Below are positions 1 to 5,187 of a stretch of 5,187 nucleotides of DNA, piece after piece. Position 1 is the first letter of the stretch. Every line of letters starts with the position of its first letter. The translations under genes were made by a program, and so were the position numbers. The stretch is from Desulfobulbaceae bacterium (GTDB taxonomy: Bacteria; Desulfobacterota; Desulfobulbia; Desulfobulbales; Desulfobulbaceae), in contig JALVAI010000475.1 of NCBI GenBank assembly GCA_027011235.1, forward strand, positions 1-5,187. The letters run 5' to 3'. The notes under the pieces are model-generated. The model worked only from the letters and a program-made list of their open reading frames with translations, did no database searches and was not told the origin of the DNA.

Positions 1-1606
1 CCCCTGGACCGCGCCAGTGGCGCAGGGCCTCCAGGGTGTCGGCCAGGACCTCTTCGGGTGAGAGCCAGCTGATGAGCGCCGGCACCGCCTTGATCAGATA
101 GGTGGTGTCGCCGAAATGTTCCACCTGCAGGCCGAGACGGGCGACCTCAGGCCCCTTTTCTGTCAGCACCCGGGCCTGGTCGGGCCTCAGGTCAACGGTT
201 GCCGGAAACAACAGGTTCTGGGCGGGAATCTCCCGCTCCAGATAACCGTTGACCAGCCTGCCGTAGAGAATGCGTTCATGGGCCGCATGCTGGTCAATTA
301 CCAGCAACCGTTCTCCCCGTTCACAGAGCAGATAGAGATCAAATAACTGGCCGATAAGGGTCAGGCCGGATACCGATTCATCCGGCAAAGATGTCTCCTG
401 CCGCCGGGGAAGGACCGGCGCCGCCTGCTCCGGCCCTGCTGATACCGGTTCCCCTGTTTGCAGGGGCCGGGCATGGGAAGCGGTGGTTATGGCGGCAGGA
501 CCATCCTGGACCGTGGGAAACGGCATGCTGCGTGGCTGCATGGGCCTGGTTTCAGTGTCCACGGCAGATACATCCCGCTGGCGAGCGGAAACAGGGGGCG
601 AAAACAGGTCCGTCCGCACCCTGTCCTGATATTGCGCAACCCCCTGCCGGACAACTCCGGCGACAAAGCCATGCACATCCCGGGGCCTGCGAAAACGGAT
701 CTCCCTCTTGGCCGGATGCACGTTGACATCAATATCTTCTGCCGCAAGAAAGAGCCTGAGTACACCAGCCGGGGCATGTCCCTTCATCAAAAAACCCTGC
801 AAACCCTCGATCACCGCATGCCTGAGCATCCGGTCCTGCACGGCCCGGCCATTGACCAACAGACGCAGTCGGGCCGAGGCAGGCGCTGCTTCTGGAAGGC
901 AGAGAAAACCATCCAGGCCAAGTTCTCCCTCCTCACCGGCAAGGGAGAGCAGGCGTCCCCTGTAGCCAAACACCAGCCGCATCCGTTCTTCCAGCCGGTC
1001 GGTTGCCGGCCAGGCAAACCGCTGCCGCCCGTCCACCTGCAGTTCAAAGGAAACCGCCGGATGGGCCAGGGCCTGGTTTTTCACCACCTCTTCGATATGA
1101 AAGAGTTCGGTCCGCGCCGACTTGAGAAATTTTTTCCTGGCCGGAATATTGCCAAACAGGGTCTTCACCTCAACAACGGTACCCCTGGCACATCCATCCT
1201 CATGGACCGCATGCAGGGTGCCGTATCGCACCTCTGCCCGGGTACCGATGGCAGCGTCTTGGGGCCGGGAACGCAGGATCAACCGGGAAACCGACGCAAT
1301 ACTGGGAATGGCCTCGCCCCGGAAGCCAAGGGTGGTGATGGCGGCAAGCTGCGATTCGTCCAGGAGTTTTGAGGTCGCGTGCCGTTCAAGACAGAGCAGG
1401 ACATCATCACCGTCCATGCCCGCCCCATCATCCACCACCCGAATCAGGCGGATGCCACCGCCTTCCACCTGGATTGCTATCCTGTGGCTGCCCGCGTCAA
1501 GGCTGTTTTCAACCAGTTCCTTGACCACGGAAGCGGGACGTTCCACAACCTCACCAGCGGCTATCTGGTTGGCGAGATGATCGGAAAGCAGACGAATACG
1601 GGACAT
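1..1606 (-). CDS. mutL: DNA mismatch repair protein MutL (partial, C-terminus beyond the left edge)
   Basis: MutL couples mismatch recognition by MutS to strand removal; it is a GHKL ATPase that dimerises and, in MutH-less bacteria, nicks DNA itself. The minus-strand frame is open from the ATG at 1606-1604 to the window edge (535 residues; the family is usually about 600-650). The N-terminus is textbook: LANQIAAGEVVERP at 11-24, the ATPase motif ELVENSLDAG at 30-39 (Glu30 matching E. coli catalytic Glu29, Asn34 the Mg ligand), DDGAG at 59-63, HATSK at 76-80, LGFRGEA at 93-99 and VNVHPAKREIRF near 294-305 with the lysine finger. A proline-rich, poorly conserved linker spans about 330-410, followed by the dimerisation/endonuclease domain with DQHAAHE at 438-444. 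The residue that closes DQHA(X)2E(X)4E is Gly449 instead of Glu. The later motifs (ACH, CPHGRP) would lie off the edge. No Shine-Dalgarno is visible before the ATG. Identity is certain; endonuclease activity is not. Confidence 0.97.
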   Translation of the reverse strand, partial: MSRIRLLSDHLANQIAAGEVVERPASVVKELVENSLDAGSHRIAIQVEGGGIRLIRVVDDGAGMDGDDVLLCLERHATSKLLDESQLAAITTLGFRGEAIPSIASVSRLILRSRPQDAAIGTRAEVRYGTLHAVHEDGCARGTVVEVKTLFGNIPARKKFLKSARTELFHIEEVVKNQALAHPAVSFELQVDGRQRFAWPATDRLEERMRLVFGYRGRLLSLAGEEGELGLDGFLCLPEAAPASARLRLLVNGRAVQDRMLRHAVIEGLQGFLMKGHAPAGVLRLFLAAEDIDVNVHPAKREIRFRRPRDVHGFVAGVVRQGVAQYQDRVRTDLFSPPVSARQRDVSAVDTETRPMQPRSMPFPTVQDGPAAITTASHARPLQTGEPVSAGPEQAAPVLPRRQETSLPDESVSGLTLIGQLFDLYLLCERGERLLVIDQHAAHERILYGRLVNGYLEREIPAQNLLFPATVDLRPDQARVLTEKGPEVARLGLQVEHFGDTTYLIKAVPALISWLSPEEVLADTLEALRHWRGPG

Positions 1607-1617
1607 GAAATAAAGAG

Positions 1618-1631
1618 AGTTTACAGTTTAC
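1618..1631. repeat. Perfect tandem 7-bp repeat (AGTTTAC x2)
   Basis: Two adjacent perfect copies of AGTTTAC occupy 1618-1624 and 1625-1631. Read on the mutL strand this is GTAAACT twice, ending 11 bp upstream of the mutL start codon, so it falls in the mutL 5' leader or core promoter. It could be a protein-binding repeat or chance in AT-rich DNA. Confidence 0.6.
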
Positions 1632-1660
1632 GATTTATCTTTTTTGCTTTAGAGTTGCCA

Positions 1661-1680
1661 GCGCTATCAGGCGTTATCAG
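1661..1680. repeat. Tandem 10-bp repeat (GCGCTATCAG / GCGTTATCAG)
   Basis: Two adjacent 10-bp units with a single C/T difference lie mid-way between the divergent start codons. A 10-bp period places both copies on the same face of the helix, as is common for cooperative binding sites of a regulator. No known operator consensus is recognised, and function is inference only. Confidence 0.6.
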
Positions 1681-1725
1681 AGACATAACTGCTTTCCCGT
1701 CAATCATTACCGCGTCTTCCCGCTC

Positions 1726-3582
1726 TTGTCCACAAAAGCCCCTGCAAAAAAAAAACCGGCCCGGAAACAAACGGTCCGCAAAAAGCCCCTGGGCCAGGCC
1801 CCGATCATCATTTTTTCCATCTGTATCAGCGGGCTTGTCACCCTGTGCATTGGTGTTTTTCTGGCCTGGTTTCTCTCCCTTGACGTCCCGGACATCCGAT
1901 CAACAGATGACTACAAACCCCTGGTGGCCACCACTGTTGTTGACCGCTACGGAACCGTTATCGATGCCATCTACAAACAGTATCGCATTGTTATTCCTGA
2001 ACGGAAAATGCCCAAACTCCTGCCCCTGGCCTTTGTCGCCGCCGAGGACAGCCGTTATTTTGAACACGGGGCCCTTGATCTCTGGTCAATTCTTCGGGCG
2101 GCAATCAATAACCTGCGCAGCGGCAGACGCAGCCAGGGCGGCTCAACCATCACCCAGCAGGTAACCAGGGCCCTTATGCTCTCCCGGGAGAAGACCTTTT
2201 CCCGCAAACTGACCGAGGCCATTCTGGCCTACCGGCTTGATCATCTTCTCGGCAAAAGGGAAATTCTCACCATCTACCTCAACGAGATCTATCTCGGCGA
2301 GGGCGCCTATGGAGTCGAGGCCGCTGCCCGGACCTATTTTTCCAAAGGAGCGCAAGAGCTCAATCTGGCGGAAATCGCCATGCTGGCCGGTCTGCCCCAG
2401 TCGCCAAGCCGGTATTCACCGATTCGTCACTTCCGGGCCGCCAAGGCCAGACAGCGATATGTCCTTAACCGCATGGCCGAAGACGGGATCATTTCCGCTG
2501 CCGCCGCCCGGGCCGCCTACAGGCGCAAACTTGATCTCAATCCCGCAGGCAAGCAGAAAGAGACCAACGGCTATTTCACCGATTTTGTCCGCGATCAACT
2601 GGAAAAACAGTATGGGAAAAAGGGACTGTACCGGCAGGGCCTGACCGTATGGACAACCCTGGACAGCCGGTTGCAGAAGGTGGCGGTGGCAAGTCTTGGA
2701 CAGGGATTGAAACGTGTACGAAAACGGCATCACGACAAAAAGTTGCCCCAGGGCGCCCTGGTTGCCATAGATGCTGCCAGCGGCAGCATACGCGCCCTGG
2801 TCGGCGGCGCCGATTATCGCAAAAGCCCCTATAACAGGGCTGTTACCTCCAGGAGACAGCCAGGATCGGTGTTCAAACCCCTCATCTATGCGGCTGCCTT
2901 TGAACAGGGTCTGTCACCGCAGATGCAGCTCATGGACGCCCCGGTTGCCATCAGGAATCCGGACGGTTCGGTCTGGCGCCCGCAGAATTACAGCCATAAA
3001 TATTATGGGCCGACCACTCTGCGCCAAGCCCTCATCCATTCACGCAATATCGTCACCATCAAACTGTTGCAGAAGATCGGGGTCCGGCCCGTCATTCAGC
3101 TTGCCCACCGGGCCGGTATCTCGGAACAACTGAAACCGGAACTACCCCTTGCCCTTGGCGCCTCGCCCGTTACCCTGCTGGAAATGACCGGCGTCTATAC
3201 CGTGTTTGCCGGCCATGGCCTCTACCACCGGCCCCGGGCCATAACCAGGGTCCGGGACCGGCATGGGAAAATTCGTCCCTGGCCCCGCCCTGCCGCCAAA
3301 AGGGTCATCTCCCCCGGCACGGCTGCTACCATCACCGATATCCTCACCGAGGTCATCCGCCAGGGAACCGGCAGGCAGGCCCGGGGCATACCAGGGGCTG
3401 CCGGCAAGACCGGCACCACTGATAACAACATGGACGCCTGGTTCATCGGTTATGCCAACAAACTGACCACTGGTGTCTGGGTCGGTCATGACCGGGGCCG
3501 CTCCCTGGGAAGGGGTGAAACCGGCGGCCGGACTGCAGCGCCAATTTGGAAAACCTTTATGGAGCAGGCGGAAAAACAATGA
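1726..3582 (+). CDS. Class A penicillin-binding protein (PBP1A family): peptidoglycan glycosyltransferase / DD-transpeptidase
   Basis: This 618-residue bifunctional enzyme polymerises lipid II into glycan strands and cross-links the stem peptides on the outer face of the inner membrane. A Lys/Arg-rich cytoplasmic tail (1-25) precedes one membrane anchor (about 27-51). The GT51 domain shows EDSRYFEHG at 107-115 (catalytic Glu107), GGSTITQQ at 138-145, RKLTE at 160-164 and YLNEIYLG at 184-191. The transpeptidase domain has the nucleophile motif SVFK at 381-384, SRN at 439-441 and KTG at 561-563. All catalytic residues are present. It is much shorter than E. coli PBP1a (850), with little room for an inserted domain or C-terminal extension. 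The start is TTG at 1726: the frame is open back to 1609 but holds no ATG or GTG there, and no later ATG precedes the membrane anchor. No Shine-Dalgarno is seen. An A10 run (1746-1755) encodes three lysines of the tail. The stop overlaps the next start (ATGA). mrcA/ponA would be the usual symbols. Confidence 0.95.
   Translation: MSTKAPAKKKPARKQTVRKKPLGQAPIIIFSICISGLVTLCIGVFLAWFLSLDVPDIRSTDDYKPLVATTVVDRYGTVIDAIYKQYRIVIPERKMPKLLPLAFVAAEDSRYFEHGALDLWSILRAAINNLRSGRRSQGGSTITQQVTRALMLSREKTFSRKLTEAILAYRLDHLLGKREILTIYLNEIYLGEGAYGVEAAARTYFSKGAQELNLAEIAMLAGLPQSPSRYSPIRHFRAAKARQRYVLNRMAEDGIISAAAARAAYRRKLDLNPAGKQKETNGYFTDFVRDQLEKQYGKKGLYRQGLTVWTTLDSRLQKVAVASLGQGLKRVRKRHHDKKLPQGALVAIDAASGSIRALVGGADYRKSPYNRAVTSRRQPGSVFKPLIYAAAFEQGLSPQMQLMDAPVAIRNPDGSVWRPQNYSHKYYGPTTLRQALIHSRNIVTIKLLQKIGVRPVIQLAHRAGISEQLKPELPLALGASPVTLLEMTGVYTVFAGHGLYHRPRAITRVRDRHGKIRPWPRPAAKRVISPGTAATITDILTEVIRQGTGRQARGIPGAAGKTGTTDNNMDAWFIGYANKLTTGVWVGHDRGRSLGRGETGGRTAAPIWKTFMEQAEKQ
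1746..1755 (+). repeat. A10 homopolymer inside the PBP1A coding region
   Basis: Ten consecutive adenines complete codon 7 (GCA) and supply three AAA lysine codons at codons 8-10. Homopolymers of this length are prone to replication and transcriptional slippage. A change of one or two bases would shift the frame before the membrane anchor and abolish the product. Slippage is inference; the run itself is plain in the sequence. Confidence 0.85.
3566..3572 (+). promoter_or_regulatory. Ribosome binding site for the Cys-rich protein
   Basis: AGGCGGA lies 6 bases before the ATG at 3579, inside the last codons of the PBP gene, and supports that start over the upstream TTG. The match to the anti-Shine-Dalgarno is interrupted (AGG-C-GGA), so initiation probably relies partly on re-initiation by ribosomes finishing the PBP at the overlapping ATGA. 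Confidence 0.55.
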
Positions 3583-4100
3583 CCACACAAGCAGGCCTGG
3601 ACCTTGCCACCTACTACTCCGGCTCGGTCAAGAAAAAACTTTGCACGGCCCGCCGTCTCTACCAACAACACGGCCCGCGCCTGTTACGCAACCGGGATGT
3701 TGCCAGGTCTCTGCAGGCATTACGACACAAGGCGGCCGCCCTTAACCGGCAGATGCAGGCAATGCAGATGGGCGCCCGGTGCCGGGCCTGTGCGGCCAGG
3801 ATTGGCGGCGGATGCTGCAGCAGCTACATGGCTGGCAACACGGACGCAGTTGTCCTGTTGATCAACCTGCTCCTGGAAGTTGCAATCGAGCCGATCGACA
3901 ATGGGGACGAATGCTGTTATCTCGAGCCAGGAGGATGTATGTTTACCATCAAACCCATCTTCTGCCTAAACTACAACTGCAGCCATATTCACCAGGCGGC
4001 GACCAAAGAAGAGATGGAAGCCCTGGACATGCGGGCCGGGGCCCTGCTCAGTGAACAGGTCGAGCTGGAAAAACTGCTGCTGCAGCTGGTGGGGAAATAA
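3579..4100 (+). CDS. Cys-rich putative metal- or Fe-S-binding protein, coupled to the PBP gene
   Basis: This is a 173-residue protein of unknown function, with no signal peptide or clear membrane segment, so probably cytoplasmic. It has ten cysteines, nine of them in a core of about 67 residues: C68-x2-C71, C79-C80, C112-C113, C120, C129 and C134, the last in the stretch CMFTIKPIFCLNYNC. The doubled CC pairs and the CxxC recall YkgJ-type zinc/iron-chelating domains, but I cannot confirm membership. Flanking regions (about 15-65 and 140-172) look helical and charged. The ATG at 3579 was chosen because it overlaps the PBP stop in an ATGA junction and has a purine-rich AGGCGGA 6 bases upstream. 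A longer in-frame TTG start at 3546 lies inside the PBP gene and is less likely. The coupling implies co-expression with the PBP. Redox or metal function is inference. Confidence 0.85.
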   Translation: MTTQAGLDLATYYSGSVKKKLCTARRLYQQHGPRLLRNRDVARSLQALRHKAAALNRQMQAMQMGARCRACAARIGGGCCSSYMAGNTDAVVLLINLLLEVAIEPIDNGDECCYLEPGGCMFTIKPIFCLNYNCSHIHQAATKEEMEALDMRAGALLSEQVELEKLLLQLVGK

Positions 4101-4174
4101 AGAATTAAACAAAAACAGCCTGATAGCCGATAAAGGAACAGGTTCCAGGGAAAGGAATAAAGGTAAAAAAGCTC

Positions 4175-4181
4175 AGGGAGG
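4175..4181 (+). promoter_or_regulatory. Strong ribosome binding site for the 90-residue gene
   Basis: AGGGAGG sits 5 bases before the ATG at 4187. It is the best Shine-Dalgarno in the window and the main reason to regard the short frame that follows as a real gene. The rest of the 86-bp gap from 4101 is A-rich and shows no intrinsic terminator, so read-through from the upstream pair is possible. Confidence 0.8.
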
Positions 4182-4186
4182 ACACA

Positions 4187-4459
4187 ATGGTTGATATTAT
4201 GGTAGGCGCTATCCCCCCGGCCGGCCCTCCGGCATCGGTAACCCGACCGACAACGACAGGAGTTGAGGCGGAACTGCTCAACATCCGCAACCCACGACAA
4301 CGCATCACCGGCCCAAAGGGCAGGGAACGACGCAAACAGTTCCGGCAGGACCCGGCGGGCGGCAAGGTGCTGACGCTCCTGGTGGCCAACGGCAATATTC
4401 TACCCAAAAACCTGAATACCAGGGACTATCGGGTCGTGCTTCGCTTTGTCAAAAAATAA
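4187..4459 (+). CDS. Small basic protein of unknown function (90 residues)
   Basis: I do not recognise a family. The product begins with a hydrophobic and proline-rich stretch (about 1-24, including IPPAGPPASVTRP at 9-21), followed by a strongly basic middle (34-54, with GPKGRERRKQFR at 42-53) and a C-terminal part (58-90) of alternating hydrophobic residues that looks beta-rich and ends in VKK. Arg and Lys far outnumber acidic residues, so a high pI and possible nucleic acid or anionic-surface binding are suggested, not shown. There is no clear signal peptide, long membrane helix or cysteine. Support for being real comes from the strong Shine-Dalgarno, ATG start and the fit between two genes. 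It may be co-transcribed with the PBP and Cys-rich genes. The stop codon lies within the terminator hairpin of the convergent gene. Confidence 0.72.
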   Translation: MVDIMVGAIPPAGPPASVTRPTTTGVEAELLNIRNPRQRITGPKGRERRKQFRQDPAGGKVLTLLVANGNILPKNLNTRDYRVVLRFVKK

Positions 4460-4482
4460 GGGCGATACGGCTTTCCCTTATT
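4451..4482 (-). terminator. Rho-independent terminator for the minus-strand oxidoreductase gene
   Basis: On the minus strand AATAAGGG (4482-4475) pairs perfectly with CCCTTATT (4462-4455) around a 12-base loop, and transcription then runs into four more Ts (4454-4451). It is 59 bp beyond the oxidoreductase stop codon. The stem is AT-rich and so only moderately stable. On the plus strand the hairpin is followed by GGTCG with no T-run, so it should not terminate the 90-residue gene well. It overlaps that gene's last codons and stop. Confidence 0.6.
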
Positions 4483-4541
4483 GGTCGATAACGATTGTGC
4501 TTACTGTCGGCCTCGGCCTGTGAATACCAAAAAAATCCGGA
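4460..4541. other. Intergenic gap between convergent genes
   Basis: The 82 bp between the two convergent stop codons hold most of the terminator hairpin. The remainder (4483-4541) shows only a short GGCCTC/GGCCTG near-repeat and an A7 run at 4529-4535. No gene or RNA is supported here. Confidence 0.6.
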
Positions 4542-5187
4542 TCAGAACGGTTGCATGGTCCAGATACCGCAGGGACAGGTATCGGCACAGAAACCGCAGG
4601 CTATGCACTTGTTGTCATCCGAGACATATTCGTAGTTGACGCCGTCCGGATCCTCGGCAACAATCTCACGCCGGGAAATGGCATGGGTCGGGCAGATGGT
4701 TTCACAGAGATGACAGTCGCGGCAGGAGCCACAGCTCAGGCAGCGGGCGGCCTGGTGGTTTTCCGTGTCCCCCTTTTCTTCGGCCGGATCATAATGGGCA
4801 ACGGTCAGGGCCTCGTACTTGATCAGCTTCTTGGCAAATGGTTTCCACTCCTCACCCTTTAAGGTGGCGGCAATATACTCGCCTGTCCTTTTTCCGGCGC
4901 CAAGGGCATTGGTGGCCAGACCTGGCCGTTCAACATCACCAACAGCAAATATTTTCGGATCCGTGGTCCGTCCCGCCTCATCGGTCTTGATCCAGGAACC
5001 GCCGGCCACCTTGACCACTTCAACCGAATCCGGCAGAAACGGCAGACTGGGCACATCGCCAATGGAGATGATCACCGTCTGGGCCGGAATCAGTTCGCCG
5101 CTGTCGGTGACAAGCCCCTCTTCGGTGACTTCCTTGGTCATCACCGGCCACTTGAAGACAGCGCCCAGGGCCTCGGCGGCATCCCGT
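4542..5187 (-). CDS. FAD/NAD(P)-dependent oxidoreductase (GltD-like) with C-terminal 2x[4Fe-4S] ferredoxin domain (partial, N-terminus beyond the right edge)
   Basis: The visible 214 residues are the C-terminal part of a pyridine nucleotide-disulfide/GltD-type flavoprotein, which shuttles electrons between NAD(P)H, FAD and Fe-S carriers in the cytoplasm. In fragment numbering, VIISIGDVP (38-46) and IFAVGDVERPG (79-89) are the family's second-half signatures, the latter contacting FAD. A Cys-rich tail follows. CLSCGSCRDCHLCETICP at 149-166 holds a canonical CxxCxxCxxxCP ferredoxin motif (155, 158, 161, 165) preceded by an extra CxxC (149, 152). CIACGFCADTCP at 194-205 is a second full motif, with one more Cys at 206. 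Two [4Fe-4S] clusters are expected. The frame continues open to 5187, so the GTG at 5144 is not the start. The physiological partner cannot be read from this window; a role in anaerobic electron transfer is inferred. Confidence 0.9.
   Translation of the reverse strand, partial: RDAAEALGAVFKWPVMTKEVTEEGLVTDSGELIPAQTVIISIGDVPSLPFLPDSVEVVKVAGGSWIKTDEAGRTTDPKIFAVGDVERPGLATNALGAGKRTGEYIAATLKGEEWKPFAKKLIKYEALTVAHYDPAEEKGDTENHQAARCLSCGSCRDCHLCETICPTHAISRREIVAEDPDGVNYEYVSDDNKCIACGFCADTCPCGIWTMQPF

Larger units (their letters stand above)
1607..1725. promoter_or_regulatory. Divergent promoter region between mutL and the PBP1A gene
   Basis: This 119-bp gap separates two outward-facing genes, so it must hold the start signals for both unless transcription enters from further inside a gene. 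It is clearly more AT-rich than its flanks, with a T-rich tract at 1632-1650. I see a TTGACG -35-like hexamer for mutL on the minus strand (plus 1698-1703), but the -10 at the right distance is poor. For the PBP gene there is a TTGCCA at 1655-1660 but no good -10 at 16-18 bp. Neither gene has a visible Shine-Dalgarno. Two sets of tandem repeats, listed separately, lie in the gap. The regulatory role follows from gene layout; exact promoter elements are not supported. Confidence 0.6.

Noticed and set aside
458..1372. 304-codon plus-strand open frame
   Set aside because: It lies wholly antisense to mutL in the codon-aligned frame, where minus-strand codon usage suppresses stops. Its translation shows no recognisable domain, while the opposite strand encodes unmistakable MutL motifs.
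1655..1689. Possible sigma70 promoter for the PBP gene (TTGCCA and CATAAC)
   Set aside because: The spacing is 23 bp, too far from 16-18, and no better -10 is present, so it is not called as a promoter.
1379..2164. 261-codon plus-strand open frame crossing the mutL start, the intergenic region and the PBP N-terminus
   Set aside because: It overlaps two well-supported genes out of frame and has no recognisable domain. It is open by composition.
3546..3578. Upstream TTG start adding 11 residues to the Cys-rich protein
   Set aside because: It lies within the PBP coding region without a ribosome site. The ATG at 3579 with the ATGA overlap and purine-rich upstream sequence is better.
3142..3588. 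148-codon minus-strand open frame under the PBP transpeptidase domain
   Set aside because: It is the antisense shadow of a gene with intact catalytic motifs, with Gly/Pro-rich low-information translation.
4135..4146. GGAAC-AG-GTTCC palindrome in the gap before the 90-residue gene
   Set aside because: Five-base arms with a two-base centre are expected by chance, make no viable hairpin, and match no operator I can name.
4187..4407. Minus-strand open frame (4105-4407) opposite the 90-residue gene
   Set aside because: It has no ribosome site or recognisable domain. The plus-strand frame has a strong Shine-Dalgarno and is preferred.

Overview
This 5.2-kb window is a piece of a bacterial chromosome, moderately GC-rich, with tightly packed genes. 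The MutL carries an endonuclease-type C-terminal motif, so it belongs to the large group of bacteria without an E. coli-style MutH-dependent system. It sits near a compact class A penicillin-binding protein and a GltD-like flavoprotein fused to a double [4Fe-4S] ferredoxin domain. Together with a Cys-rich protein, this suggests a Gram-negative anaerobe, plausibly of the Desulfobacterota (the former Deltaproteobacteria). That placement is an inference from gene content and was not tested by search.

Layout. (1) Positions 1-1606, minus strand: the N-terminal 535 residues of MutL; the gene runs off the left edge. (2) Positions 1607-1725: an AT-rich divergent promoter region with two sets of short tandem repeats. 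(3) Positions 1726-3582, plus strand: a bifunctional transglycosylase/transpeptidase (PBP1A/mrcA family) with all catalytic motifs, starting at TTG. (4) Positions 3579-4100, plus strand: a 173-residue Cys-rich protein whose ATG overlaps the PBP stop codon (ATGA). (5) Positions 4187-4459, plus strand: a 90-residue basic protein of unknown function with a strong ribosome binding site. (6) Positions 4451-4482: a hairpin plus T-run that works as a terminator on the minus strand. (7) Positions 4542-5187, minus strand: the C-terminal 214 residues of an FAD/NAD(P)-dependent oxidoreductase with a C-terminal two-cluster ferredoxin domain; its N-terminus lies beyond the right edge.

How the genes relate. 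The PBP and the Cys-rich protein form a translationally coupled pair, and the 90-residue gene may be a third member of the same transcript (86-bp gap, no terminator seen before it). MutL is transcribed divergently from the PBP and the flavoprotein convergently to the 90-residue gene, so neither belongs to that operon. Most of the window is ordinary housekeeping. The points most worth a second look are the Glu-to-Gly change in the MutL endonuclease motif, the Cys-rich protein tied to cell-wall synthesis, the tandem repeats between mutL and the PBP, and the TTG start followed by an A10 run in the PBP gene. I see no CRISPR array, transposon, phage or defence locus.
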